Below are positions 28,397 to 35,964 of a DNA stretch of 64,000 bases, one piece after another. This stretch comes from Aquibaculum arenosum (GTDB taxonomy: Bacteria; Pseudomonadota; Alphaproteobacteria; Kiloniellales; DSM-21159), in the NCBI RefSeq assembly GCF_029222965.1, contig NZ_JARHUD010000003.1, positions 365,497-429,496 of the forward strand, written 5' to 3'. The position numbers and the translations under genes were made by a program. Under the pieces are notes generated by a model that was given only the letters and a program-made list of their open reading frames with translations, ran no database searches and was not told the DNA's origin. How positions within the stretch are numbered: the first letter of the stretch is position 1; each line of letters starts with the position of its first letter.

Positions 28397-29187
28397 GCAG
28401 CCTTCTCCCGGGCCAATTCCATTAGACAGTCGTCGTTCAGGGCCTCGATCGGAGTGAAGTCGCGGTGGGCGATCCATTCCTTGCGCTTGAACTGACGGAT
28501 GTGATTGTTCACCTCGCAGAGCGAGAGATAGACGATGGTGCGATCATAGGGGCTGATGTTGCCCGGACTGGCATGCACCAGATTGCAGTGGAACATCAAG
28601 ACCGAACCGGCCGGCCCGCGCGGTGCCACCAGCCCACCGTCCTTCGCCAGCCGCGACACCGTGGCCTTGTCGAGGGTCCAGAGTGGATAGGAGGTGCTCT
28701 CGAGATCGTGCCCCGCCTCCATCACGCCTGCCTTGTGACTGCGCGGGATGAACATCAGCGGGCCGTTGAACTCGGTGACGTCGTCGAGGAAGAGCGCGAT
28801 GTTCATCGCCCGCGGCTCGGGCATGAGGTCATCGCGGGCCCAGGTGCCGTAATCCTGATGCCACTGCCAGACGTCGCCGTCGAAGGCACGCTTGGCGTTG
28901 ATCTTGAACTGGTGCATGTAGACTTGACCGTCCAGAAGCTGCTGCACCGGCTCCACCAGCCGTGGATGAGCGCCAAGCCGCCGGAAGGCCTCGTTGTAAG
29001 TATGGGCAGCGAAGGCGGTGCGTACGGCTTCGCCGTCCTTCTCACGCCAAACCTCGTCACGCCGCTGGGCAAAGATGCCGGGCAATTCGTCGGTCAGAAC
29101 CTTGGTTTCCTCGCGCGAAAAGCACTCGGGCAGGAAGACATAGCCATCACGCTCGAAGGCCTCGAGCTGTTCCTGGTTCAGTTTCAT
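28393..29187 (-). CDS. PhyH/EctD-like Fe(II)/2-oxoglutarate dioxygenase
   Basis: A 264-residue non-heme iron oxygenase. The iron facial triad is His110 and Asp112 (WQWHQDYGTWARDD) with distal His205 (CNLVHASPGNISPYDR); Arg216 is the 2-oxoglutarate anchor. NGPLMFIPRSHKAG and the H-x-SPGN-(S/T)P segment closely follow ectoine hydroxylase EctD, but no ectABC genes are present, so it should not be called EctD. It probably hydroxylates a small polar metabolite. It is flanked by a GntR regulator upstream (56 nt) and a SAF-domain oxidoreductase downstream (overlapping). Confidence 0.85.
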   Translation of the reverse strand: MKLNQEQLEAFERDGYVFLPECFSREETKVLTDELPGIFAQRRDEVWREKDGEAVRTAFAAHTYNEAFRRLGAHPRLVEPVQQLLDGQVYMHQFKINAKRAFDGDVWQWHQDYGTWARDDLMPEPRAMNIALFLDDVTEFNGPLMFIPRSHKAGVMEAGHDLESTSYPLWTLDKATVSRLAKDGGLVAPRGPAGSVLMFHCNLVHASPGNISPYDRTIVYLSLCEVNNHIRQFKRKEWIAHRDFTPIEALNDDCLMELAREKAA

Positions 29188-29242
29188 GGGATCGTTCCTC
29201 CGTGAATGGGCCGCTTCTTGCGAGCGGCTTGGATGGTAGAAA

Positions 29243-29920
29243 TCAGGCAGCCTTGGCCGCGTCGCACAGGCGACGCCAGGTTTCGGCACCAGCGCGCGCC
29301 GTATGGGCTTCGGCCCGGTCCTTTGCGGTGCTGCCATCGCCGGCGAGCACGGCCGTCAGGATGGCTTCGTGCTCCTGCCAGTAGCGAGCCGCGAGGCCTG
29401 GGTCGCCCAGAGCGGCGCCCATGGCGCGGCGGAAGTGTGGCCATTGCAGCGCCGCAATCTCGACGATGACGGGGTTGCCGGACAGTCGGTTGAGGGCGTC
29501 GTGGAAGGCCACATCGGCAGCAATCAAGGCCGCACGGTCGGCGGTGTGCAGCGCGCGCAGCCCGACCTCAACGCTTTGCTGCGCCTCGGCGCGGGCATCG
29601 GGGTCGGCCCGGGTGATCCTGTCCGCAGCCAATTCGGCCGCGGCGCCATCCAGGGCGGTGCGCACCTGATAGAGATCGCGGATGTGGTCAGGATCCAACG
29701 GCGCCACCTGCAGGCCACGCCGGCCTCGCTCCACCAGCAGGCCGCAGCGGCGCAGCAAGGCCAGTGCGTGGCTGACCGGCTGGCGCGAGACGCCGAATTG
29801 GTCGGCCAAGGCCTCCTGAGTGACTGCTTCCTCCGGCGCCAGCGTGCCATCCGCGATGGCTTCTACCAGCCGGTCATACACCTGCTCGATCAGCGCTGGC
29901 TTCGGCGAAAGCGGTTCCAT
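29243..29920 (-). CDS. GntR-family transcriptional regulator (FCD subfamily)
   Basis: 225 residues. The winged helix is at about 8-75 (QVYDRLVEAIADGTLAPEE, then ALADQFGVSRQPVSHALALL as the recognition region). The C-terminal FCD ligand-binding domain has ADVAFHDALNRLSGN and QWPHFRR with the metal-binding histidines. It is the first gene of the GntR-PhyH-SAF operon and starts 19 nt from a perfect palindrome, so it is probably an autoregulated repressor responding to the pathway substrate. Confidence 0.92.
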   Translation of the reverse strand: MEPLSPKPALIEQVYDRLVEAIADGTLAPEEAVTQEALADQFGVSRQPVSHALALLRRCGLLVERGRRGLQVAPLDPDHIRDLYQVRTALDGAAAELAADRITRADPDARAEAQQSVEVGLRALHTADRAALIAADVAFHDALNRLSGNPVIVEIAALQWPHFRRAMGAALGDPGLAARYWQEHEAILTAVLAGDGSTAKDRAEAHTARAGAETWRRLCDAAKAA

Positions 29921-29938
29921 GGTGGCGCACCCGTTTGA

Positions 29939-29954
29939 ATACTGAATTCAGTAT
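29939..29954 (-). promoter_or_regulatory. Perfect 16-bp palindrome, predicted GntR operator
   Basis: ATACTGAATTCAGTAT is a perfect palindrome in the divergent region between the gntR gene (ATG at 29920) and the radical-SAM gene (ATG at 30080). Its size, A/T-rich symmetry and position 19 nt before gntR fit an FCD-type GntR dimer site that could control both directions. Only the palindrome is observed; no clear -35/-10 pair was chosen. Confidence 0.75.
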
Positions 29955-30079
29955 GCGCAGTCGTAGCACAGCACGCAAGAAGAATGGCAGCGGACCGGCA
30001 GCCTCGCCATGCTTCCCCTTGTGACACTGCCTGGCAGTATGCACCTTCATCATGAGGACAAACCGGGAAGGACGGGCGA

Positions 30080-31057
30080 ATGGCGCAACTCGAGCACAAG
30101 GCAGCAGCAGACAGGGTCGACCGCGAGACTTTGCCGATGGCAAAGTTTACCGACCCGCGGCACACCGCCACGGGCGAGCCGCGGGCACAGGTCGCCCTGT
30201 CGGGCCTGCGAACCCTTTGGCTCAACACGGGTACGCTGTGCAATCTGGCCTGCGCCAATTGCTACATCGAGTCCAGCCCGCGCAACGATCGCCTCGCCTA
30301 TCTCAGCACTGAAGAAGTGGTCGGCTATCTGGATGAGATCGAGCACGAAGGGCTGGGCACCGAGGAGATCGGCATCACCGGCGGCGAACCCTTCATGAAC
30401 CCGGACCTGCCGGCGATCCTGCGCGCCTGCCTGGAGCGTGGCCACTGGGTGCTGCTGCTGACCAATGCGATGCGGCCCATGATGAAGCAGGCCGAGGCCC
30501 TGCTGGCCTTGCGCGCGTTGGCGGCGGAACGGCTGACGCTGAGGGTGTCGCTGGATCACTACGGCCCAGCCGTGCACGAGGCGGAGCGTGGCCCGCGCAG
30601 TTGGGCGCCGGCCATTGCCGGACTGCGTTGGCTGACCGAGGCCGGCTTTCATGTCACCATCGCCAGCCGGCAGCTCTCCGGGGAAAGCGACGCGGCGCTG
30701 CGGGCCGGCTTTGCACATTTTTTTGCCGAGCACGCGCTGCCCATGGACGCCAATGACCCACGTGACCTGGTCATCTTTCCCGAGATGGACGAAGGCGCCG
30801 ATGTGCCGGAGATCACCGAAGCCTGCTGGGGGCTGCTCGGGCGCCGGCCGGAGCAGGTGATGTGCGCCGAGAGCCGCATGGTCGTAAAACGAAAGGGCGC
30901 AACGCATCCCGTGGTCGTGCCCTGCACGCTCCTGCCTTACGACACCCGCTTCGAGCTTGGCGAAACGCTGCGCGACAGTGCCGGACCGGTGGCGCTCAAC
31001 CACCCCCATTGCGCGCGCTTCTGTGTGCTGGGTGGCGCCAGCTGCGGGGCAGGCTGA
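30080..31057 (+). CDS. Radical SAM protein with cysteine-rich C-terminus
   Basis: 325 residues from an ATG with GGAAGG upstream. The radical-SAM cluster motif is Cys54-x3-Cys58-x2-Cys61 (TLCNLACANCYIESSP), followed by GITGGEPFMNPDL for SAM binding. The C-terminal part has five cysteines, Cys262, Cys282, Cys311, Cys315 and Cys322, the last three in HCARFCVLGGASC. That is reminiscent of SPASM/twitch auxiliary-cluster domains and suggests a second Fe-S cluster. No precursor peptide gene was seen nearby, so peptide modification is not supported by context. It is divergent from gntR and shares its palindrome. Confidence 0.85.
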   Translation: MAQLEHKAAADRVDRETLPMAKFTDPRHTATGEPRAQVALSGLRTLWLNTGTLCNLACANCYIESSPRNDRLAYLSTEEVVGYLDEIEHEGLGTEEIGITGGEPFMNPDLPAILRACLERGHWVLLLTNAMRPMMKQAEALLALRALAAERLTLRVSLDHYGPAVHEAERGPRSWAPAIAGLRWLTEAGFHVTIASRQLSGESDAALRAGFAHFFAEHALPMDANDPRDLVIFPEMDEGADVPEITEACWGLLGRRPEQVMCAESRMVVKRKGATHPVVVPCTLLPYDTRFELGETLRDSAGPVALNHPHCARFCVLGGASCGAG

Positions 31058-31074
31058 AAGCGAAGGCCCTCGCC

Positions 31075-31830
31075 TCAGGCCGGTTCGTGCTTCAGGGCGG
31101 CGATGATCTGACCGGGGTAGTCGGTGATGATGCTGTCGGCACCCCAGCGACGGCAGCGCCGAGCCACCTCCGGGTCGTTCACTGTCCAGATCGCCAGGCG
31201 GTAGCCCCCTGACGTCACGGCCTCAGCAGCGGCCTGTTCCAGCTCTTCCCAGCCGAGATGGACGCTGACGCAGCCCAGCCGGGCTGCCTCGGCCGCCCAG
31301 TTCTCCGGTAGGCGCTCGGCCAGGTAGCCGCGCGGCAGATCGGGCGCGACGCGGGCCGCAGCTTCCAGGGCTGGCGTGGAAAAACTGGAAATCAGCGGCT
31401 GGGGCAGGTGCTCCGGCCAGTGCCGGCCGATCCACTCAAGGGCAATGCGCGCCGTTTCCTCTGCCTGTCCCGGGTGGGGCTTGAGTTCCACATTGGCACC
31501 CAGGCCCAACGCTCCCAGGCGCTCGACCACCTGCGCCAGGCATGGCAGGCGTTCGCCGGTCCAGGCGGGATTGAGTGTGCGGCCGATGTCGACCTGCGCA
31601 AGTTCGCTCCAGGCAAGCGCCGCCACTTCGTCCGGTCGGCCGCCGGTGCGCGCCAAGGTCTTATCGTGATGGACCACCGGAACCGCGTCCGCACTGAGCC
31701 GCACATCGAACTCGACCCAGGTGGCGCCCAGCGCCGCCGCCTTGTCCAAAGCGGCCAGGCTGTTCTCCGGGGCGTGGCCCGAGGCGCCGCGATGGGCGAT
31801 CACCGGCGGCAGGGACGGCAGGGCGGTCAT
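31075..31830 (-). CDS. Glycerophosphodiester phosphodiesterase (GDPD/UgpQ family)
   Basis: 251 residues from the ATG at 31830 (GGAG 8 nt upstream; a GTG at 31839 is possible). The TIM-barrel phosphodiesterase has VIAHRGASGHAPENS (catalytic His and metal Glu), WVEFDVRLSADAVPVVHHD (second catalytic His) and NVELKPHPG. The C-terminal AIWTVNDPE and GADSIITDYP are typical of UgpQ. No signal peptide is visible, so it is predicted cytosolic, cleaving glycerophosphodiesters to glycerol-3-phosphate and an alcohol. It is convergent with the radical-SAM gene. Confidence 0.92.
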   Translation of the reverse strand: MTALPSLPPVIAHRGASGHAPENSLAALDKAAALGATWVEFDVRLSADAVPVVHHDKTLARTGGRPDEVAALAWSELAQVDIGRTLNPAWTGERLPCLAQVVERLGALGLGANVELKPHPGQAEETARIALEWIGRHWPEHLPQPLISSFSTPALEAAARVAPDLPRGYLAERLPENWAAEAARLGCVSVHLGWEELEQAAAEAVTSGGYRLAIWTVNDPEVARRCRRWGADSIITDYPGQIIAALKHEPA

Positions 31831-31850
31831 CACAAACACTCCATGAATAG

Positions 31851-31888
31851 AAAAAGGGCGGCGCCACGCTCCAAGCCTGGCACCGCCC
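31851..31888 (-). terminator. Intrinsic terminator after pnp
   Basis: On the minus strand GGGCGGTGCCA pairs with TGGCGCCGCCC (31856-31888, one G-U pair) and is followed by TTTTT (31851-31855). It lies 35 nt after the pnp stop and closes the rimP-to-pnp operon. Confidence 0.93.
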
Positions 31889-31923
31889 TATGACGATCTC
31901 ATCACCAAAACATGATGATGAGG

Positions 31924-34047
31924 TTACTCGCTGTCACCCTTCTGGGCTTCCAGGTCGGCGCCGGTTTCCTGGTCGACGACCTTCATGGACAGCTTCACCT
32001 TGCCGCGATCGTCGAAGCCGATGACCTTGACCCGCACCTCGTCGCCTTCCTTCACCACATCGGCGGTGGAGGCGACGCGCTGCGGCGCCAGTTGGCTGAT
32101 GTGCACCAGACCGTCACGGGGGCCCAGGAAGTTCACGAAGGCGCCGAAGTCCATCACCTTCACGACCTTGCCCTTGTAGATTTTGCCCACTTCCGGCTCG
32201 GCCACGATGGACTCGATCCAGTCGATGGCGGCCTGCATGGCCGACTGATCCACGGCCGCCACCTTGATGGTGCCGTCGTCCTCGATGTCGACCTTGGCGC
32301 CGGTGGTCTCGCAGATCTCGCGGATCACCTTGCCGCCGGTTCCGATCACATCACGGATCTTGTCCTTGGAGATCGAGATGGTCGTGATGCGCGGGGCATT
32401 GGCAGCAACGCCCTCGCGGGCCCCGCCCATGGTCTTGGCCATTTCACCCAGGATGTGGGTGCGGCCGCCCTTAGCCTGATCCAGGGCAATCTCCATGATC
32501 TCCCGCGTGATGGAGGTGATCTTGATGTCCATCTGCAGCGCGGTGACGCCGGTGTCGGTGCCGGCCACCTTGAAGTCCATATCGCCCAGATGATCCTCGT
32601 CGCCCAGGATGTCGGAGATGACGGCGAAGTCATCACCCTCCTTGATCAGGCCCATGGCGATGCCCGCCACCGGACGCGGCAGCGGCACGCCGGCGTCCAT
32701 CATCGACAGCGAAGTGCCGCAGACCGTTGCCATGGAGGAGGAACCGTTGGATTCGGTGATCTCCGAGACCACGCGAATGGTGTAGGGGAAATCCTCCTTC
32801 TTCGGCAGCAGCGGCCGGATGGCGCGCCAGGCCAGCTTGCCATGACCGATCTCGCGCCGACCCGGCGAGCCCACACGGCCAGCCTCGCCGACGGAGTAGG
32901 GCGGGAAATTGTAGTGCAGCATGAAGTGCTGGCGGAACTCGCCCTCCAGTGCATCCACGAACTGCTCGTCCTGGCCGGTGCCCAGCGTCGTGGTCACCAG
33001 TGCCTGGGTCTCGCCGCGGGTGAAGAGCGCCGAGCCGTGGGCGCGCGGCAGCACGCCGGTCTCGCTGACGATGGGCCGCACGGTCTTGGTGTCGCGCCCG
33101 TCAATTCGCGGCTTGCCGGCCAGGATCTGGCCACGCACCACGTCGCTTTCCAGGGCCTTGAAGACCCCGGAAAAGACCGCGAGCTTGTCCTCGTCCTCGC
33201 CCAGGGAGGCCAGTGCATCGGCCTTGACCGCAGCGATGGCTGCCTGACGCTCCACCTTGTCGGCATTGCCGTAGGCGGCGGTCAGCGCTTCGCCGAACTG
33301 GCTTTTCACGCTTTCGTAGACCTCGGCCTTGGCGGGGGGATCCTCGGCCACAACCCAGGGATCTTTCGCGGCCAGTTCGGCGAGATCGATGATCGCATCG
33401 ATCACCGGCTGCATCTGCTCGTGGCCGAAGTTCACCGCACCCAGCATGATCTCTTCGGAGAGCTCTTGGGCTTCCGATTCGACCATTAGCACACCGTCGT
33501 TGGTGCCGGCGACAACAAGGTCGAGCTGCGACAGCGGCATCTCATCGAGTACCGGGTTGAGCACGTACTTGCCGTCGATCCAGCCGACACGCGCGGCCGC
33601 GATCGGCCCCATGAAGGGCATGCCGGACAGGGTGAGGGCGGCCGAGGCACCGATCATGGCGACCACGTCCGGGTCGTTCTCCAGGTCGTGACTCAGCACG
33701 GTGCAGATGACCTGGGTCTCGTTGCGATAGTTCTTGTGGAACAGCGGACGGATCGGCCGGTCGATCAGGCGCGACGTCAGCGTTTCCTTTTCGCTCGGGC
33801 GACCCTCGCGCTTGAAGAAGCCGCCGGGGATCTTGCCCACGGCAAAGGTCTTCTCCTGGTAGTTGACGGTCAACGGGAAGAAATCGAGGCCCGGCTTGGG
33901 CTGCTTGGCGCCCACGGCGGTGCAGAGCACCACGGTTTCGCCATAGGTGGCGAGCACGGCACCGTCGGCCTGGCGGGCGATACGCCCGGTCTCCAGAACG
34001 AGCTTACGCCCGCCCCAGTCGACTTCCTTGCGGTGGATGTTGAACAT
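31924..34047 (-). CDS. pnp: Polynucleotide phosphorylase
   Basis: 3'-5' phosphorolytic exoribonuclease and degradosome component, 707 residues, full length. Two RNase PH domains are separated by an all-alpha linker; [10 protein letters not shown] and [11 protein letters not shown] open the first and [10 protein letters not shown] lies in the second, catalytic one. A KH domain follows ([15 protein letters not shown] near 565) and then an S1 domain ([20 protein letters not shown] near 625). It is downstream of rpsO with a hairpin in the 236-nt gap, the classic rpsO-pnp arrangement in which Pnp autoregulates its own mRNA. Confidence 0.98.
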   Translation of the reverse strand: MFNIHRKEVDWGGRKLVLETGRIARQADGAVLATYGETVVLCTAVGAKQPKPGLDFFPLTVNYQEKTFAVGKIPGGFFKREGRPSEKETLTSRLIDRPIRPLFHKNYRNETQVICTVLSHDLENDPDVVAMIGASAALTLSGMPFMGPIAAARVGWIDGKYVLNPVLDEMPLSQLDLVVAGTNDGVLMVESEAQELSEEIMLGAVNFGHEQMQPVIDAIIDLAELAAKDPWVVAEDPPAKAEVYESVKSQFGEALTAAYGNADKVERQAAIAAVKADALASLGEDEDKLAVFSGVFKALESDVVRGQILAGKPRIDGRDTKTVRPIVSETGVLPRAHGSALFTRGETQALVTTTLGTGQDEQFVDALEGEFRQHFMLHYNFPPYSVGEAGRVGSPGRREIGHGKLAWRAIRPLLPKKEDFPYTIRVVSEITESNGSSSMATVCGTSLSMMDAGVPLPRPVAGIAMGLIKEGDDFAVISDILGDEDHLGDMDFKVAGTDTGVTALQMDIKITSITREIMEIALDQAKGGRTHILGEMAKTMGGAREGVAANAPRITTISISKDKIRDVIGTGGKVIREICETTGAKVDIEDDGTIKVAAVDQSAMQAAIDWIESIVAEPEVGKIYKGKVVKVMDFGAFVNFLGPRDGLVHISQLAPQRVASTADVVKEGDEVRVKVIGFDDRGKVKLSMKVVDQETGADLEAQKGDSE

Positions 34048-34222
34048 GGAAAGTCGTTCCTTGACTCACGGCCGGCTGAACAAGCGTACCGGACCCGCGC
34101 AAAAGGCGCCGCAACGGCATAGGGCCGCGGCGACGCCGCTTACGACGGCCCGGTCACGCAGACAGCGGGCGTGCCGGCCGGCCGCCCGCGCTGCTGCGAA
34201 AAAAAGGGTATGAAATAGACGC

Positions 34223-34256
34223 GCCGGCCCCGAGCGCAGGGCGTTCGCGGGCCGGC
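34223..34256 (-). terminator. Hairpin between rpsO and pnp
   Basis: GCCGGCCC and GGGCCGGC arms (34223-34230, 34249-34256) lie 27 nt after the rpsO stop on the minus strand. They are followed by a weak T-rich stretch ending in a run of seven T about 20 nt later. It is probably a partial terminator for rpsO and/or an RNase processing site in the pnp leader. Confidence 0.6.
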
Positions 34257-34283
34257 TTTGCGTCATCCTGATGGCTCGGCGCC

Positions 34284-34553
34284 TTAACGGCGCAGACCCA
34301 GGCGCTGGATCAAGCTGTCGTAGCGGCTCCGATCCTTGGCCTTGAGGTAGTCGAGCAGGCGTCGCCGCTGTCCGACCATCACCAGCAGGCCGCGGCGGGA
34401 ATGGAAATCCTTGCCGTGGTCCTTGAGGTGGCCGGTCAGATTGGAGATGCGCTCGGAAAGAATGGCGACCTGAACTTCCGGGGAGCCGGTGTCGTTCGGC
34501 TTGGTCGCGTACTCGGTGATGAGCTCCTGCTTGCGCTCGGCAGTGATCGACAT
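34284..34553 (-). CDS. rpsO: 30S ribosomal protein S15
   Basis: 89 residues, the standard length. Canonical sequence: [31 protein letters not shown] and the rRNA-binding [13 protein letters not shown], ending [12 protein letters not shown]. It follows truB by 18 nt in the nusA-infB-rbfA-truB-rpsO-pnp operon. Confidence 0.98.
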   Translation of the reverse strand: MSITAERKQELITEYATKPNDTGSPEVQVAILSERISNLTGHLKDHGKDFHSRRGLLVMVGQRRRLLDYLKAKDRSRYDSLIQRLGLRR

Positions 34554-34571
34554 CGATGATGCCCTTTCGTG

Positions 34572-35498
34572 TCAAAGGTTGAGCACTCGGACCGGGCGGA
34601 GTTCTCCGGCCTCGAAACGGGCAATGGCCACCAGCTTGCCGCCGGACATGGCGCAAACGGTGTCACCCGGTTCAAGGTCTCGGACTCTTTCGGCTTGCGA
34701 TCGCGACAGCAGGGAAATCGCCTGCCCGCTGCGCATCCGCCCCGCCTCGGGTTCCGTCAAGGCCAACGCCGGGATGTCGTCCAGCGCGGTCTCGACCGGG
34801 AGCACCTGCTCCACGGCGGCGGCACAATGCTCGCCCTGCTCCAGGCTGTCCAGTGAAATTGCGTCCTCTTCGGTGAAAGGGCCGACGGCCAGGCGCCGAA
34901 GTTGCGCGATGTGGCCCAGGCAGCCCAGAGCATCGCCCAGATCGCGTGCCAGGCTGCGCATGTAAGCGCCTTTGCCGCTCCCGACCTCGAAGACGGCGTG
35001 ATCGGCGTCGGGCATGTCCACCAGTTCGAAATGGTCTATGCGCACCGGGCGGGCTTTCAGTGTGACCGCTTCTCCGTCGCGCGCCAGATCATAGGCGCGC
35101 TGTCCGTCCACCTTGATGGCCGAGTAGGCTGGCGGAACCTGTTCGATCAAACCGACGAAGCGCGGCAGCACCGCCTCGATGGCCTCGCGGCTCGGGCGCA
35201 GGTCGCTGCGCTCCACCACCTCTCCCTCGGCATCGTCGCTGTCGGTGCGCTCGCCCCAGCGCACGGTGAAGCGATAGGTCTTGTCGCCTTCCATGACCCA
35301 GGCCACCGTCTTGGTGGCCTCGCCGAAGGCAAGCGGCAAAAGGCCGGTGGCCAGAGGATCAAGCGTGCCGCCATGACCGACCTTGCGGGCATCGAGCAGG
35401 CGGCGCACGCGATTGACCACGTCGGTCGAGGTCATGCCCGACGGCTTGTCGATGACCAGCCAGCCGTTGATGTCGCGGCCCTTACGTCGACGCGCCAT
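34572..35498 (-). CDS. truB: tRNA pseudouridine(55) synthase TruB
   Basis: Makes pseudouridine at position 55 in the T-loop of tRNAs. It is 308 residues from the ATG at 35498. Catalytic Asp47 is in KVGHGGTLDPLATG; the N-terminal WLVIDKPSGMTSTDVV, PPAYSAIKVDGQRAYDLAR and GAYMRSLARDLG are all diagnostic. The C-terminal region (about 245-308) holds the PUA-like tail. It overlaps the end of rbfA by 17 nt. Confidence 0.97.
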   Translation of the reverse strand: MARRRKGRDINGWLVIDKPSGMTSTDVVNRVRRLLDARKVGHGGTLDPLATGLLPLAFGEATKTVAWVMEGDKTYRFTVRWGERTDSDDAEGEVVERSDLRPSREAIEAVLPRFVGLIEQVPPAYSAIKVDGQRAYDLARDGEAVTLKARPVRIDHFELVDMPDADHAVFEVGSGKGAYMRSLARDLGDALGCLGHIAQLRRLAVGPFTEEDAISLDSLEQGEHCAAAVEQVLPVETALDDIPALALTEPEAGRMRSGQAISLLSRSQAERVRDLEPGDTVCAMSGGKLVAIARFEAGELRPVRVLNL

Positions 35499-35919
35499 CG
35501 TCGTCCTCCTGCTCTCCCGACGGCTGGCTTTCGCTCGCCTCGATATCCTGGCGCACCCGCTCGCTGTGCAGCAGGCGGTCGATCCGCTCTGCCTCGTCGA
35601 AGGAGGTGTCGAGCCGGAAATCCAGGCGCGGGGTGTAGCGAAGCTCCACCACATCAGCCAAGCGCCGTCGGAAGAAGGGGGCGGCCCGTTTCAACGCCGG
35701 GAGAATGGCATCGCGGTGCTCGCCCGCGAGCGGCAGCACGAAGGCGGTGGCGTTTTTGATGTCCGGGCTCACCCGGACTTCGGAAACGGTGATGCTTGCG
35801 GCACGCAGCGCCGGATCATGCGCAGTGCCGTCATTGATCAACCGCGCCAGCTCATGTCGGAGCAACTCTCCCACCCGGAGCTGGCGCTGGCTGGGTGCCT
35901 TGCCTTTGGAACGAGTCAT
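35482..35919 (-). CDS. rbfA: Ribosome-binding factor A
   Basis: Late 30S maturation factor (16S rRNA 5' helix region) of 145 residues. RQLRVGELLRHELARLI opens the KH-like domain, SITVSEVRVSPDIKNATAFV follows, and RYTPRLDFRLDTSFDEAERID ends it. The acidic C-terminal tail (GEQEDDDGAST) overlaps the truB start by 17 nt. It is 45 nt downstream of infB. Confidence 0.95.
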   Translation of the reverse strand: MTRSKGKAPSQRQLRVGELLRHELARLINDGTAHDPALRAASITVSEVRVSPDIKNATAFVLPLAGEHRDAILPALKRAAPFFRRRLADVVELRYTPRLDFRLDTSFDEAERIDRLLHSERVRQDIEASESQPSGEQEDDDGAST

Positions 35920-35964
35920 GCGCGGGCGAACCCCCGCCGCGCCCTGGCGTCCGTGCGGGACGGA

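Noticed and set aside
28393..29187. Ectoine hydroxylase EctD
   Set aside because: Motifs are close to EctD, but no ectABC genes are near and the neighbours are a GntR regulator and a SAF-domain dehydrogenase, so a specific ectD name is not justified.
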